Assembly: GCF_900114205.1 (NCBI RefSeq)
Contig: NZ_FOSH01000004.1
Coordinates: 124,001 to 188,000 of the forward strand
Source of the DNA: Methylophaga sulfidovorans
Lineage (GTDB): Bacteria; Pseudomonadota; Gammaproteobacteria; Nitrosococcales; Methylophagaceae
DNA: 64,000 bases
Direction of reading: 5' to 3'
In this document: in pieces, positions 19,753 to 30,314 of the stretch
How positions within the stretch are numbered: position 1 is the stretch's first letter
How the letters are laid out: every line of letters starts with the position of its first letter
Notes under the pieces: model-generated
What the model saw: the letters and a program-made list of their open reading frames with translations, nothing else
Databases searched by the model: none
Told to the model about the DNA's origin: nothing
Position numbers and translations under genes: made by a program

Positions 19753-20673
19753 ATGGACACAATGCGTGGAGTTGAGAGTTTTGTCAGATCTGTTGAGCTG
19801 GGAAGTCTGGCCGCAGCATCGAGAAGACTTGGCATCAGTGCCGCAGCCGTCAGCCAGAATATTGCACGTCTAGAGTCAGCACTTGGAACACGATTGTTGA
19901 CCAGAACAACAAGAAGTTTGGCATTAACCGATACAGGTGAGGTGTATTACCAGCGTGTTAAGGGTTTATTACAGGAGATGGAGTTGGCAGCTGAGGCTGT
20001 TTCATTTGTAGAAGGTAAGGTATCTGGAAAGCTGAAAATAGCCTGCTCAGCAGCATTTGCACGACATGTTTTGGCTCCCCTGCTTCCGGCATTTTATGAA
20101 CAGTATCCGGAGCTGAGTATAGAACTTATTGCCAGTGACAGACATGTTGATCATCGACAGGAGGGTATTGATGTCAGCATCAGAATACGTGAGCAGTTAG
20201 ATGAACGTCTGGTGGCGAACAGGCTCACCACGGTTCCACTGGTTTACTGTGCTTCACCGGCGTATCTGGATAAAAACGGTATCCCGGATTCTATCGCTGA
20301 ATTACGTCAGCATAGATGTTTGCTATTTAAGATACCTGTTGATGAAAAAATTGTGGGATGGTCTTTTTTACGGCATGGACAACGCTTTCAGCCTGAAGTA
20401 AGAACAGCCATGGTGTGTGATGATATCGATATGCTAGCGAATATCACTCTTGCAGGAGGTGGTATCGCCAGAATTGCTGCTTTTGTTGTGACTCAACATG
20501 TGGCAGAAGGCAGGCTTATTCCTTTATTTGAGGAGGGAAGTCATTCAGAGCTTCATGGTGAGCCAGAGCCATTAGACTATTATTTTTGTGTGGCTGATCG
20601 TTTTGCTAAAACACTAAAAGTACGGGTTTTTCAAGACTTTTTGCATCAGAACTTACCCACGAATTGGGTATAA
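19753..20673 (+). CDS. LysR-family transcription regulator (CrgA/PmrA-like subgroup)
   Basis: 306 residues with an N-terminal winged helix (FVRSVELGSLAAASRRLGISAAAVSQNIARLE) and a LysR substrate-binding domain (about 90-295). The GSLAAASRRLGIS form and the PAYLDKNGIP segment are typical of the large subgroup that often controls a divergent oxidoreductase or transporter. Here the divergent gene is DUF2798. Effector unknown. A hairpin at 20678-20701 follows. Confidence 0.85.
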   Translation: MDTMRGVESFVRSVELGSLAAASRRLGISAAAVSQNIARLESALGTRLLTRTTRSLALTDTGEVYYQRVKGLLQEMELAAEAVSFVEGKVSGKLKIACSAAFARHVLAPLLPAFYEQYPELSIELIASDRHVDHRQEGIDVSIRIREQLDERLVANRLTTVPLVYCASPAYLDKNGIPDSIAELRQHRCLLFKIPVDEKIVGWSFLRHGQRFQPEVRTAMVCDDIDMLANITLAGGGIARIAAFVVTQHVAEGRLIPLFEEGSHSELHGEPEPLDYYFCVADRFAKTLKVRVFQDFLHQNLPTNWV

Positions 20674-20677
20674 AAAA

Positions 20678-20701
20678 TGGAGTAGAGTTAACCCTACTCC
20701 A
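20678..20701. terminator. Hairpin between LysR gene and metE
   Basis: TGGAGTAG and CTACTCCA form an eight-base-pair stem with an eight-base loop between two converging genes; the A-run before it gives the minus strand a T-tail after metE. The T content on the plus side is modest. Confidence 0.7.
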
Positions 20702-20709
20702 TGTATTAT

Positions 20710-22989
20710 TTACGCTGCTTGCCGCTGGCGTAACTCTCTGGCTGCTTCTACCATTGCTTCTAACGCGGGTTTCACTTCTGCCCATTGGCGAGTTTTCAGG
20801 CCACAGTCAGGGTTAACCCATAAGCGTTCAGCCGGAATACGCTGAGCAGCTTTTTCCATCAAGCTTTTCATATATTCGACTTCTGGAATATTCGGCGTAT
20901 GGATGTCATACACACCAGGGCCGATCTCATTGGGATAGGCAAATGCATTGAATACGTCCAGTAGTTCCATATCAGAGCGTGAGGTTTCAATGGTGATGAC
21001 GTCAGCATCCATCGCAGCAATTGATTCAATGATGTCGTTAAACTCGGAATAGCACATATGGGTATGGATTTGCGTTTCATTCGCTACACCATTGGCGGTG
21101 ATACGGAAACAACGCACGGCCCAATCAAGGTAGTTCTGCCATTCAGCACGACGCAGAGGTAATCCTTCACGTAATGCCGCTTCGTCGATTTGAATAATTG
21201 TAACGCCGGATTGTTCCAGATCTTCCACTTCATCGCGAATAGCCAGTGCCAGTTGTAGACAGGTCTCTGAACGAGGCTGATCATCACGTACAAATGACCA
21301 GTTCAGCATGGTGACTGGTCCGGTTAACATACCTTTTACAGGCTTACTGGTCAGTGATTGAGCGTAGTTAATCCAGTCGACCGTCATGGCATTTGGACGA
21401 GCAATATCACCAAAGATGATCGGGGGTTTTACACAACGTGATCCGTAAGATTGCACCCAGCCAAAACGACTAAAGATATAACCGTCAAGTTGTTCACCAA
21501 AGTATTCAACCATATCATTTCGTTCTGCTTCGCCATGCACCAACACATCCAGTCCTACTTTTTCCTGTTCTTCAATCGCCAGTTGTATTTGTTCATGCAT
21601 CTTGGCTTGATAAGCAGTAAAGTCCAGCTCACCTTTACGGAATAATTGCCGTGTTTGGCGAATATCTGTGGTTTGTGGAAATGAGCCAATGGTTGTGGTG
21701 GGATACAAGGGTAAGTTGGCCCTAGCACGTTGTAATTTGGCGCGTTCAACATAAGGTTTCTGACGGTTTGCCATGCTCTCGGTCACCGAGAGAACACGTT
21801 GTTGAATATCGCTGCGATGAACTCGTGTAGAGCGTTGACGGTTAACAATGGATTTGGCATTTGCAGCTAGTTCACTTGTAACAGCATCACGGCCTTGATT
21901 CAGTGCGGTGGCGACAATGGCCAGTTCATCAAGCTTCTGTACAGCAAATGCCAGCCAATCTTTCACTTCAGTATCCAAGTCTGTTTCGCTGTTTAAATCT
22001 ACTGGTACATGCAACAGGGAACAGGATGGTGCCAACCACAGACGTTGCTGAAGGCGCACATAAACAGGCTCAAGCCAGTCCAGTGTGTTGTTTAGGTCGG
22101 TCTTCCAGATATTTCTGCCATTGATAATGCCAAGGGATAACACTTTATGCGGTGGCAACCAGTCGACTACTTTAATGACTTCATCTTGTGCATTAATGGC
22201 GTCAATATGTAGTCCTGCCGTTGGTAACTCACAGGCAAGTTGCAGATTTTCTTTCAGGCTGCCGAAATAGGTGGTCAGCAATACTTTAACCGGTGCTTTG
22301 TTCAAAGCAAAATAGGTCTGGTTAAGAGCATGCTTCCACTTCTTATCGAGCTCCGTAACGAGGATCGGTTCATCGATTTGAACCCACTCAATATCTTCTT
22401 CTGCCAATAGATTTAATAGATATTCATACACAGCTAAGAGTTTAGGTAGCAGGTCAAGTTTGTTGCTGTCATCTTTGCTTTTACCTAACCATAAATAGCT
22501 GACGGGGCCGAGTAAAACCGGTTTAGTGTTGACGCCCTGTTGTTTTGCTTCACGCACATATGACAATAAGCGCGCTGCATGCAATTCAAACGTCGTGTCT
22601 GCCTCAAATTCAGGGACGAGGTAGTGATAGTTGGTATCGAACCATTTGGTCATTTCTGCAGCTGCTACAGGCGTTTGTTCAACAGTTTTACTGGTCTGAC
22701 CACGAGCAGCTTGAAAGTATTGATCCAGCTCGGAGAGTTCACTTTGCGAACGTCGTGGCAAGTTTCCTACCAGCAAACTGGTATCCAGTACATGGTCGTA
22801 AAATGAAAAGTCACCGACGGGGCTGAAATCCAGTTTTTTTTGACTATTCCAGTGTTGTTTTCTTAACTCAGCAGCCTGGCTTTCCAGATCAACCAGGCTT
22901 ATCTCGCCACGCCAGTAGGCTTCCAAAGCAAATTTTAATTCACGCTTTTTCCCAATACGGGGGAAACCCAGATTATGTGTTTTTACCAT
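20710..22989 (-). CDS. metE: Cobalamin-independent methionine synthase
   Basis: 759 residues, typical MetE length. The N-terminus [19 protein letters not shown] and the catalytic barrel with zinc ligands His and Cys in [13 protein letters not shown] and Cys in NPDCGLKTR are visible, as is the folate-site segment [11 protein letters not shown]. It transfers a methyl group from methyltetrahydropteroyl-triglutamate to homocysteine. It is divergent from metR across 94 bases; by analogy with enterics, homocysteine-bound MetR activates it. No cobalamin riboswitch fits in that gap. Confidence 0.97.
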   Translation of the reverse strand: MVKTHNLGFPRIGKKRELKFALEAYWRGEISLVDLESQAAELRKQHWNSQKKLDFSPVGDFSFYDHVLDTSLLVGNLPRRSQSELSELDQYFQAARGQTSKTVEQTPVAAAEMTKWFDTNYHYLVPEFEADTTFELHAARLLSYVREAKQQGVNTKPVLLGPVSYLWLGKSKDDSNKLDLLPKLLAVYEYLLNLLAEEDIEWVQIDEPILVTELDKKWKHALNQTYFALNKAPVKVLLTTYFGSLKENLQLACELPTAGLHIDAINAQDEVIKVVDWLPPHKVLSLGIINGRNIWKTDLNNTLDWLEPVYVRLQQRLWLAPSCSLLHVPVDLNSETDLDTEVKDWLAFAVQKLDELAIVATALNQGRDAVTSELAANAKSIVNRQRSTRVHRSDIQQRVLSVTESMANRQKPYVERAKLQRARANLPLYPTTTIGSFPQTTDIRQTRQLFRKGELDFTAYQAKMHEQIQLAIEEQEKVGLDVLVHGEAERNDMVEYFGEQLDGYIFSRFGWVQSYGSRCVKPPIIFGDIARPNAMTVDWINYAQSLTSKPVKGMLTGPVTMLNWSFVRDDQPRSETCLQLALAIRDEVEDLEQSGVTIIQIDEAALREGLPLRRAEWQNYLDWAVRCFRITANGVANETQIHTHMCYSEFNDIIESIAAMDADVITIETSRSDMELLDVFNAFAYPNEIGPGVYDIHTPNIPEVEYMKSLMEKAAQRIPAERLWVNPDCGLKTRQWAEVKPALEAMVEAARELRQRQAA

Positions 22990-23083
22990 TTTGTGCTCCT
23001 TTACAAATATCGGGCCATTGTAAAGTTGCTAAACAATAAGGAATAATGATATTTATTTCTTAATCTATAAGAATATTTCATAC

Positions 23084-23971
23084 ATGATTGAGCTAACGCA
23101 TTTAAAAATTATTCAGGCACTGGCAGAGCATGGCAGTCTGACGGCAGCGGCGAATGCCTTATATGTAACGCAGCCAGCATTGACGCACCAAATTCGCTAT
23201 CTGGAACAGAAGTTAGAGATACGTTTATGGGAAAGACAGGGACGAAAGTTAAGATTGACCCAGGCTGGTCAGCTGCTATTAAGAACGGCCAGGCAGCTCC
23301 TCCCAGTAATAGAGCAAGCAGAAAATACATTACAAGCGATGGCTGATGGGAAGCAGGGAATTTTAAAGATAGGTGTTGAGTGTCACCCTTGCTATGAGTG
23401 GCTTAAGGCAATATTAGCTGACTACCTGGTGGCTATGCCTAAGATGGACGTGGATATTGTGCATAAGTTTCAGTTTTCAGGCTTGGAAGGACTGCTAAAT
23501 CACCATATTGATTGTTTAGTAACACCTGATAAGGTTGAACACAAAGACTTGTATTACACGCCGTTATTTGAATATGAGCTGGTGTTATTGGTAGCAAATA
23601 CTCACTCTTTATCTAAGCAGGCATATATTGAACCTGAAGCATTAGAGTCTGAGTTATTAATGACCTTTCCGGTGCCACATGAGCGCTTGGATATTTATAC
23701 TCAGTTTCTACTGCCAGCCAATGTAAAACCACAGCATAAAACCATGGAGTCATTGGACATTATGGTTCAGATGGCGAGTTTGAACCGTGGGGTGACAGTT
23801 TTACCAGACTGGTTGGCTAAACAATATTGCCAGGAAATTCCTGCATCTACCGTTAGATTAGGACAGCGAGGTGTGATGAAAACCTTATTCGCAGCAATGC
23901 GAGATGGTGAAATGTCAGTGCCCTATATGGCGACTTTTTTAGAAATGGGGCAGAAGAAAGGGGCTCTATGA
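23084..23971 (+). CDS. metR: Methionine biosynthesis regulator MetR (LysR family)
   Basis: 295 residues. The start MIELTHLKIIQALAEHGSLTAAANALYVTQPALTHQI is the LysR helix-turn-helix in MetR form, and VECHPCYEWLKAIL in the effector domain is characteristic of MetR. Its place divergent from metE supports the name. I could not identify an unambiguous TGAA-N5-TTCA site in the shared AT-rich gap. The last six bases overlap the converging response regulator gene. Confidence 0.92.
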   Translation: MIELTHLKIIQALAEHGSLTAAANALYVTQPALTHQIRYLEQKLEIRLWERQGRKLRLTQAGQLLLRTARQLLPVIEQAENTLQAMADGKQGILKIGVECHPCYEWLKAILADYLVAMPKMDVDIVHKFQFSGLEGLLNHHIDCLVTPDKVEHKDLYYTPLFEYELVLLVANTHSLSKQAYIEPEALESELLMTFPVPHERLDIYTQFLLPANVKPQHKTMESLDIMVQMASLNRGVTVLPDWLAKQYCQEIPASTVRLGQRGVMKTLFAAMRDGEMSVPYMATFLEMGQKKGAL

Positions 23972-24763
23972 GTCGAGCAAGCGGAATAACATTTCCCGGA
24001 TGGTGTTAGGTTCAAAAGGTTTATTAAGAATGGCTGAAACGCCTGCCTGTTCGACCTGACCTAGGCGGGCTTCATTATTCTCAGTGGTTAAGATCATGAT
24101 TGGAATAGCTTCGTTGCCCATATCATTTCTGATGTACTGCACCAATTCATGACCATCCATTTCGGGCATATTCAGATCGGTGACAATCAGGTCATAGTGA
24201 TTTTGATTTATTTTATCGAGCGCCAGCCGACCGTTTTCAGCATCGTCAATATGTTGAATGCCCATCGTACTGAAAATACGCATAATGTGATTACGTGAGG
24301 TCAGACTATCGTCAACGACCAATAAGCTCAACTCGCTTACATCATAGCTTTCAAGTGCAATTTCTTCTGGATCAATAATATCAAGCGTGGCCCTGATGGC
24401 CCGTTGTAAGTCTTTATGATCAAAGGGTTTGGGTAAAATTGCGATGACACCGGCCTGACGAACCGGTTCCAGTGCTGCATGCCCTTTTTCACTGGATATC
24501 AGCATATATGACACATTTAGCTGGGGATGTTCATGTAGTACAGTTTCAATTAGCTCATTAGCCGTCATATCAGGTAGATACATGGCTGTAATGACCAGAT
24601 CCGGTGGATATTTACTAATCAGTTCTAAAGCTTCTTTACCACTGCTGGCACCATCAATTTTATGAACGCCTTCTTCGTTCAAATGACGCATAATAAGTTT
24701 TAGCTGCATGGCTGAAGGTTCAACCAGCAGAATGGATAAATCGTTAGCTGTAAGTAAGGCCAT
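23966..24763 (-). CDS. Tandem receiver-domain response regulator with a degenerate first domain
   Basis: 265 residues: two CheY-like receiver domains (about 8-128 and 145-263) and no output domain. In the second, D151/D152, phospho-acceptor D196 (VTDLNMPEMDG), T/S and the KP motif are all present. In the first, the acceptor is replaced by A60 (VITAMYLPDM) and the acidic pair by E15, though KPF remains, so it cannot be phosphorylated in the usual way. It probably serves as a phospho-relay or chemotaxis-type adaptor; the partner kinase is not here. Four bases separate it from the DJ-1 gene upstream. Confidence 0.85.
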   Translation of the reverse strand: MALLTANDLSILLVEPSAMQLKLIMRHLNEEGVHKIDGASSGKEALELISKYPPDLVITAMYLPDMTANELIETVLHEHPQLNVSYMLISSEKGHAALEPVRQAGVIAILPKPFDHKDLQRAIRATLDIIDPEEIALESYDVSELSLLVVDDSLTSRNHIMRIFSTMGIQHIDDAENGRLALDKINQNHYDLIVTDLNMPEMDGHELVQYIRNDMGNEAIPIMILTTENNEARLGQVEQAGVSAILNKPFEPNTIREMLFRLLDS

Positions 24764-24767
24764 AGGC

Positions 24768-25322
24768 TTAGTTTCTTACCAGGTCATTTTCGACTTCGAT
24801 ACGTGTTTGTTGGCTTGTCAGAACTTCAATAATGCTTAGGGCAAAATCCATCGCGGTACCAGGTCCTTTTGAAGTAATTATTTTGTCATCGATGACAACA
24901 GTTTGATCAATGAGTGATATCTCAGGCCAATCTTCTTGCTTCAATACGCCTGGATAACAGGTAGCACGGTGTTGATTAAGTATCTTTGCATTTGCTAATA
25001 CCAACGGTGCAGCACAAATTGCGGCAATGTATTGATTAGCATTTAACTGTTTTTGTAATAAGGTCTTTATGCGGGCATCTTGCTTAAGATTGTTCGTACC
25101 GGGCTGCCCACCCGGTAGAACTACCATATCAAACGCCGCTTCTTTGACATCATCTATCAGGCTATCAGCAGCTAACACAATTTGTCTGCTACCTGTGACC
25201 TGATGACGCTGGGTCAGGCTAGCTGTCACTACATTGATCCCTGCTCTCCTCAGTAAGTCGATAACGGTGACCGCTTCAATCTCTTCAAAGCCTTCGGCGA
25301 GAGGAACCAATACAGTTGACAT
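24768..25322 (-). CDS. DJ-1/PfpI family protein (YajL/ThiJ type)
   Basis: 184 residues. The nucleophile elbow is YIAAICAAP (C103), with the partner Glu in AEGFEEIEA (E14) and the LPGGQPGTNNL loop, as in YajL. These proteins protect against oxidative stress and glyoxals as deglycases or chaperones, functions still debated for the family. It lies between ctpA and the tandem receiver gene on the same strand with very short gaps. Confidence 0.9.
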   Translation of the reverse strand: MSTVLVPLAEGFEEIEAVTVIDLLRRAGINVVTASLTQRHQVTGSRQIVLAADSLIDDVKEAAFDMVVLPGGQPGTNNLKQDARIKTLLQKQLNANQYIAAICAAPLVLANAKILNQHRATCYPGVLKQEDWPEISLIDQTVVIDDKIITSKGPGTAMDFALSIIEVLTSQQTRIEVENDLVRN

Positions 25323-25332
25323 AAGCTACCCT

Positions 25333-26646
25333 TTATTTTTTAAGGATGGTCATTCCTTTTAACAAATTAAGAGCTTGTGATAATGCATAATCAGAGACTT
25401 CAAGCGGTTGCTCTTTGTCTTTATCCGCTTTGTTCTGATCAGCATTGGCTTTTTCTTCTTCGTCACCATTGACCAGATGATGAGCCAGATCACGTTCTCT
25501 TAACGGTGTGAAATCCGCATCTTCAATAGCTGAAATATGCACGGGTTTCAGTTCGATATCCGGAACAATACCTTCAGCTTGGATAGAGCGACCTGAAGGT
25601 GTGTAATAACGGGCTGTTGTCATCTTAACAGCGGTGTCATTAGTAAGAGGCATTACCGTCTGCACAGAGCCTTTACCAAAGGTTTTTGTACCCATAATGA
25701 CCGCACGATCATGATCCTGTAAGGCACCAGCTACAATTTCAGAAGCAGATGCTGAACCACCATTAACCAGAACAACTAATGGAGCACCTTTCAGCATATC
25801 GTCAGGCGTGGCATGGAATTTCTGATCTGAGTCTGGAATACGACCTTCAGTGTATACAATAAGTCCTTTTTCTATAAATGCATCAGAGACTTCAACTGCC
25901 GCATCCAACACACCACCAGGGTTGTTACGAAGATCCAGAACCAATCCGTTTAGTGTGCCACCATTTTCTTTTTTCAGTTCAGAGATAGCTTCTCTTAAGC
26001 TTTCACCGGTCCGTGACTGGAATGTTGAAATACGGACATAGCCGTAACCTGGTTCCAGCATTTTCTTCTTAACACTCTCGACTTTGATGATGGCGCGAGT
26101 GACATTAATTTTTAACGGTGTATCTTCACCTTCACGAATGATGGTAAGCATAAGATCGGTGCCGGGTTTACCGCGCATGATCTCTACAGCGTCATTTAAG
26201 GTCATCCCTTTTACAGGTGTGTCATCAAGACGAATAATAAGGTCACCTGGTTTGACGCCAGCTTTTGCAGCAGGCGTATCGTCAATCGGTGTGACGACTT
26301 TAACAAAGCCATCTTCCATGCTGACTTCAATACCTAGTCCGCCAAATTCACCAGAGGTTCCTTCTCGCAGTTCTTTGAACTGTTCTTTATCCAGATAGGT
26401 AGAGTGAGGATCCAGTCCGGAAAGCATGCCGCGAATGGCATTTTCCAGTAACTGTTTATCTTCAACGGGTTCTACATAACTACTTTTAATTCTGCCAAAA
26501 ATCTCAGAAAAAGTACGTAAATCTTCAAGGGGTAGGTCTGGTTTAGTTGCATCCTTGTCAGCAAAAACCATTTGGCCAAATACAAGGGTGGCGCCTAAGA
26601 TTACACCACTGGTAATTAAGCCGAAATCACGTTTAAAAAAACTCAT
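25333..26646 (-). CDS. ctpA: Carboxyl-terminal processing protease CtpA (S41)
   Basis: 437 residues with an N-terminal signal/anchor (about 9-29), PDZ domain (GLGIEVSMEDGFVKV, about 98-175) and S41 protease core: catalytic Ser in NGGSASASEIVAGALQ and Lys in GTKTFGKGSVQTV. A charged linker follows and the C-terminal helix ends the protein. It trims periplasmic proteins, including peptidoglycan hydrolases in pseudomonads. The order gpmI-envC-ctpA on one strand suits a role in wall remodelling. Confidence 0.94.
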   Translation of the reverse strand: MSFFKRDFGLITSGVILGATLVFGQMVFADKDATKPDLPLEDLRTFSEIFGRIKSSYVEPVEDKQLLENAIRGMLSGLDPHSTYLDKEQFKELREGTSGEFGGLGIEVSMEDGFVKVVTPIDDTPAAKAGVKPGDLIIRLDDTPVKGMTLNDAVEIMRGKPGTDLMLTIIREGEDTPLKINVTRAIIKVESVKKKMLEPGYGYVRISTFQSRTGESLREAISELKKENGGTLNGLVLDLRNNPGGVLDAAVEVSDAFIEKGLIVYTEGRIPDSDQKFHATPDDMLKGAPLVVLVNGGSASASEIVAGALQDHDRAVIMGTKTFGKGSVQTVMPLTNDTAVKMTTARYYTPSGRSIQAEGIVPDIELKPVHISAIEDADFTPLRERDLAHHLVNGDEEEKANADQNKADKDKEQPLEVSDYALSQALNLLKGMTILKK

Positions 26647-26672
26647 ATTCCTTCCTTAATCGATAAGACTTG

Positions 26673-27839
26673 TCAGCCTTGTTTTCCCAACCATTTTAAT
26701 GGATTTGTTGGGCTGCCTCGATGGCGAATTTCAAAATAAAGGCCGGAAAGGCCTCGAATTCCTTGTTCGCCAGATTGTGCTATTACGTCGCCGGCTTTGA
26801 CATACTCACCGACATCTCTAAGTAATGATTCATTATTGCCATAAAGAGTCATGTATTGATCACCATGATCAATGATGATTAACAGACCAAACCCTCTTAA
26901 CCAATCAGCAAAAACAACGCGACCTGCTGCTGTGGCTTTGACATCGTTTCCAGTTGGTGACGCAATGACGATACCTTGCCATTTGAGTTTACCAAGATTT
27001 CTCGAGCTACCATAGCGGGCAAGTAATTTTCCATTTACAGGCCATGTTAGTTTACCTGTCAGACGAGGAAAAGGTGTGTTTGGTTTCACAGGTGTTGAAT
27101 TATTGCCTGGCTTTGCTGCCGGAGCGATCGGCGCTGATTTTTTGCTAAGCGAATCCAGCAGTTGTTGCAGGTTGCGCTCTTCATCTTTCAGCGATGCTAA
27201 ACGACTATCTTGCGTCGAGATTGTTTTATCCAGCGCAGCCAGTGTGACTTTTCTTTGTTTTGTTTGTTGCTCAAGCTGAGCTTGTTTAGAACGTTGCTGC
27301 GTCAGCATGGTTTCTAAAGATTGCTGAGCAAGTAAAACATCCCGTTGCTCATCGTTGAGTTTCACCAACAATTGATGAATATTTTCCAGTTCCTGCTGTC
27401 TTGCCTGATGAAAGTAACGAAAATAGGTGCTTCCTCGGCTAAGAGTAGACACATCTTTTTGGTTTAACAGCAGTTCAAGATAACTGGGTTCTGAGTGAAT
27501 AAAAGCAGAACGTATTTGGCTGTAAAGGGCATCAAGCTGTTGTTTTTGCTCTTTTTCTTTTATACCCATCTTTTGACGTAGTGCTTCAACTTCTTTGTGT
27601 TTGCCGTCAATTTGTGTTTCGAGTTTTCGAAGTTGTTTGTTGAGTTCAGAGACTTGTCGGCTTTGCGTTTTTAACTGATCAAATAAAGCCTGTCTATCCG
27701 CTTTTTTTTCTGACAGATCGTTATTTAACGATTTTATTTCTTTGCGAACATCATCCAAGCGTGATGCTGAATCTGTTTCAGCATGAACACTGAAACAGAT
27801 TAGCAAACTTAGACATGCCAGTAATATTCTCAATGTCAC
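26673..27839 (-). CDS. envC: Murein hydrolase activator EnvC
   Basis: 388 residues: signal peptide ending SVHA, long coiled coil (about 25-240, heptads rich in Q, L, E and K), a proline-rich linker and a C-terminal LytM (M23) domain. The LytM zinc site is degenerate: the first metal His/Asp are missing (ASPTGNDVKA) and the HxH is replaced by EIRH, as in EnvC, which activates amidases at the septum but does not cut itself. Lies ten bases after gpmI, the E. coli order. Confidence 0.92.
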   Translation of the reverse strand: MTLRILLACLSLLICFSVHAETDSASRLDDVRKEIKSLNNDLSEKKADRQALFDQLKTQSRQVSELNKQLRKLETQIDGKHKEVEALRQKMGIKEKEQKQQLDALYSQIRSAFIHSEPSYLELLLNQKDVSTLSRGSTYFRYFHQARQQELENIHQLLVKLNDEQRDVLLAQQSLETMLTQQRSKQAQLEQQTKQRKVTLAALDKTISTQDSRLASLKDEERNLQQLLDSLSKKSAPIAPAAKPGNNSTPVKPNTPFPRLTGKLTWPVNGKLLARYGSSRNLGKLKWQGIVIASPTGNDVKATAAGRVVFADWLRGFGLLIIIDHGDQYMTLYGNNESLLRDVGEYVKAGDVIAQSGEQGIRGLSGLYFEIRHRGSPTNPLKWLGKQG

Positions 27840-27848
27840 TTGAAGGGC

Positions 27849-29381
27849 TTATTTAGCGATGACTAAGAGTTTTTTGCCCATTTCATCTGGAATGGCGAGT
27901 CCCATTAGTGACAACATGGTGGGTGCAATGTCTGATAACGTTCCACCATCTACACACTGAGCCTCACGACCGGCAAATAATAATGGCACAACATTGTTGG
28001 TATGTGCTGTGTGAGGCTGGCCGGTTTCATGATTTACCATGCGCTCGGCATTGCCATGATCCGCTGTCACCAGCATTTCACCGCCCACTTTTTCAATAGC
28101 TGTCCAAATTTTGGCCAGACTGACATCCAGGGTTTCTATGGCTTTAACGGCGGCGTCAAAATTACCGGTATGGCCTACCATGTCAGCATTGGCGAAGTTA
28201 CAGATGATGACATCATATTTTTCGTTATTGATTGCTTCGACAAGTTTGTCTGTGACTTCAGGTGCATTCATTTCTGGCTGTTGATCGTAGGTATCCACTT
28301 TAGGTGATGGAATCAGAATCCGGTCCTCACCTTCATATGGGGTATCTTGACCACCATTAAAGAAAAAGGTCACATGCGCATATTTTTCGGTTTCTGCAAT
28401 CCGTAGCTGGGTTTTCCCCTGAGCAGATAAATATTCACCCAGAATGTTGTGTAATTTTTCTGTTGGGAAAGCGATAGGTGCCGTAAAGTCTTTTTTATAT
28501 TCAGTTAATGTGACGAAGTCAGCCAGCTGAATTTTTCTCGGTAAAACAAAACCGGAAAATTCGGGATTGATGAAACATTCGGTTAATTCACGGGCACGAT
28601 CAGAACGGAAGTTCATAAAGACAATGCTGTCACCATCATTTACTTTTACCGGTTCGCCAATGGTTGTGGCTTTGACAAACTCATCGGTTTCTTCACGTTC
28701 ATATGCCGCTCGCAGGGCTTCGATACCGGTTGCTGCCTGATATTGACCTTTGCCTTCAGTGATAAGTTGATAAGCTTCTTCGACACGATTCCAGCGGTTG
28801 TCTCTATCCATCGCATAAAAACGACCAATAATTGTCGCCAGCCGGCCTGTTCCTGCTTTTTTGAAGCTTTCTTCTAGTTTCTCAATCGCCGCTTCAGCGC
28901 TTTTCGGTGGCGTATCACGTCCATCTAAAAAAGCATGAACATAAACTTGTTTGGCACCTTGTTTAGCTGCCAACTCGACCATGGCGTGAATATGCTGCTC
29001 ATGACTATGTACCCCGCCATCAGATAATAAACCGAAGATATGTACGGCCCCATCTGTTGTTTTGGCTTTCTCAACGGCGTCAATCAGAACAGTATTATTG
29101 AAAAATTCGCCATTTCTAATTGCAAGACTAATTCGTGTGAATTCCTGGTAGACAACCCGGCCAGCACCCAGATTCAAGTGACCCACTTCAGAGTTACCCA
29201 TCTGATCACCAGGTAAACCGACACCTTCTCCTGATGCATTAATCAGCGTATGTGGATATTTCGCCCACATGCTGTCCCAATTCGGTGTATTTGCCGCAAG
29301 AATGGCATTATTTTCTGCTGATTCACTATAGCCCCATCCATCAAAGATGATGAGCGCCAGAGGTCTGTGTGTTTGTGTCAT
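27849..29381 (-). CDS. gpmI: 2,3-bisphosphoglycerate-independent phosphoglycerate mutase
   Basis: 510 residues of the alkaline phosphatase superfamily. The N-terminal metal site is [11 protein letters not shown], the phosphoserine loop [18 protein letters not shown] holds the catalytic Ser, and C-terminal metal ligands are in [12 protein letters not shown] and TADHGNAE. It interconverts 3- and 2-phosphoglycerate with two Mn2+. First gene of the gpmI-envC-ctpA run and divergent from the ArsR-like regulator. Confidence 0.97.
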   Translation of the reverse strand: MTQTHRPLALIIFDGWGYSESAENNAILAANTPNWDSMWAKYPHTLINASGEGVGLPGDQMGNSEVGHLNLGAGRVVYQEFTRISLAIRNGEFFNNTVLIDAVEKAKTTDGAVHIFGLLSDGGVHSHEQHIHAMVELAAKQGAKQVYVHAFLDGRDTPPKSAEAAIEKLEESFKKAGTGRLATIIGRFYAMDRDNRWNRVEEAYQLITEGKGQYQAATGIEALRAAYEREETDEFVKATTIGEPVKVNDGDSIVFMNFRSDRARELTECFINPEFSGFVLPRKIQLADFVTLTEYKKDFTAPIAFPTEKLHNILGEYLSAQGKTQLRIAETEKYAHVTFFFNGGQDTPYEGEDRILIPSPKVDTYDQQPEMNAPEVTDKLVEAINNEKYDVIICNFANADMVGHTGNFDAAVKAIETLDVSLAKIWTAIEKVGGEMLVTADHGNAERMVNHETGQPHTAHTNNVVPLLFAGREAQCVDGGTLSDIAPTMLSLMGLAIPDEMGKKLLVIAK

Positions 29382-29439
29382 TGATTAGTCCTTAAAACGA
29401 AAGGTAGTCGCGCTCTCTGCTGACTATCCCTTGTCTTGT

Positions 29440-29838
29440 ATGTCATTAAGAATTGATGCCGTGTATTATATGGTGTTTTGTGATGAAATACAGTCACGTG
29501 TACTGACGGGCAAAATTGTGGCACAAGCTTTAAACATAGATTCTATCGCGATTGATAACGATATCGAGCGTGCTGCATTTGCACTAAAGGCGATGTCTCA
29601 CCCTTTGCGACTTAAGATTCTCTGCGCGATTGGTGAGAATGAGTTATCCGTTCAGGATATCGTCGAACAGGTCGGCACCACGCAAAGTAACGTATCACAG
29701 CATTTGGCTAAGTTACGTGAAAAAGAGATTCTTATGTCTCGCCGTGATGCTAACCGTATTTATTATCGAGTGAATGATGAGCGCACGCTCCGGTTAATTG
29801 AGATGATGCGTGAAGTATTCTGTTCTGCAAAAAATTAA
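29440..29838 (+). CDS. ArsR-family transcription regulator
   Basis: About 132 residues with a winged helix (about 40-120: AMSHPLRLKILCAIGENELSVQDIVEQV then TTQSNVSQHLAKLREKEIL). The metal-binding cysteine motif ELCVCDL of ArsR/SmtB is replaced by ELSVQDI, so it is probably not a metal sensor of that type; one cysteine near each end might respond to redox. The start is uncertain: ATG at 29440 or 29470 or a later GTG, none with a clear ribosome site. It precedes the rhodanese-grxC-secB genes. Confidence 0.85.
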   Translation: MSLRIDAVYYMVFCDEIQSRVLTGKIVAQALNIDSIAIDNDIERAAFALKAMSHPLRLKILCAIGENELSVQDIVEQVGTTQSNVSQHLAKLREKEILMSRRDANRIYYRVNDERTLRLIEMMREVFCSAKN

Positions 29839-29868
29839 TCTGATTTTAAGACAGTTTTAAGGGTCGCT

Positions 29869-30288
29869 ATGGAAAATTTGGGTGAGTTCATCGTTAATCA
29901 TTGGATATTAAGTACAGCATGGATTGTATTAGCGTGGTTAGTTTTTTCTGATGCGATTAATCGTAAACTAACAGGATTACAGCCGTTGGATGCTAACCAG
30001 TCAGTCAGACTCGTTAATCAATACAAAGGTAAATTTGTTGATGTCCGGGAAGCGGATGAATTTGAGAAAGAGCATATTGCTGACTCGGTCAATCTTCCGT
30101 TATCCAAGTTAGATGAAGAACTTAAAAAGTTAAAAAATAAATCGCAACCATTGGTGATTGTCTGTGCCAGTGGTCAGCGTGCTCGGAATGCCGCGAAAAA
30201 GTTAAAATCAAATAACTTTGAAGAAGTTTATGTAATGACCGGCGGCATTAATGCATGGAAAGAGGCTAAATTGCCTCTGTTCAGTTAA
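29869..30288 (+). CDS. yibN: Membrane-anchored rhodanese-like protein (YibN type)
   Basis: 139 residues with an N-terminal membrane helix (about 11-28) and a single rhodanese domain; the active-site loop is VCASGQRARNA with C99. Rhodaneses transfer sulfane sulfur. The order yibN-grxC-secB-gpsA is the same as in E. coli, which supports the identity. Confidence 0.9.
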   Translation: MENLGEFIVNHWILSTAWIVLAWLVFSDAINRKLTGLQPLDANQSVRLVNQYKGKFVDVREADEFEKEHIADSVNLPLSKLDEELKKLKNKSQPLVIVCASGQRARNAAKKLKSNNFEEVYVMTGGINAWKEAKLPLFS

Positions 30289-30314
30289 TCAAAACAAAAT
30301 GGCAGGGTTATATT

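Noticed and set aside
22990-23083. Cobalamin riboswitch or clear MetR operator before metE
   Set aside because: The gap is only 94 bases, too short for a cobalamin riboswitch, and no convincing TGAA-N5-TTCA pair could be placed.
26673-27839. EnvC as an active M23 endopeptidase
   Set aside because: The zinc-binding residues of the LytM domain are replaced, consistent with an activator without catalysis.
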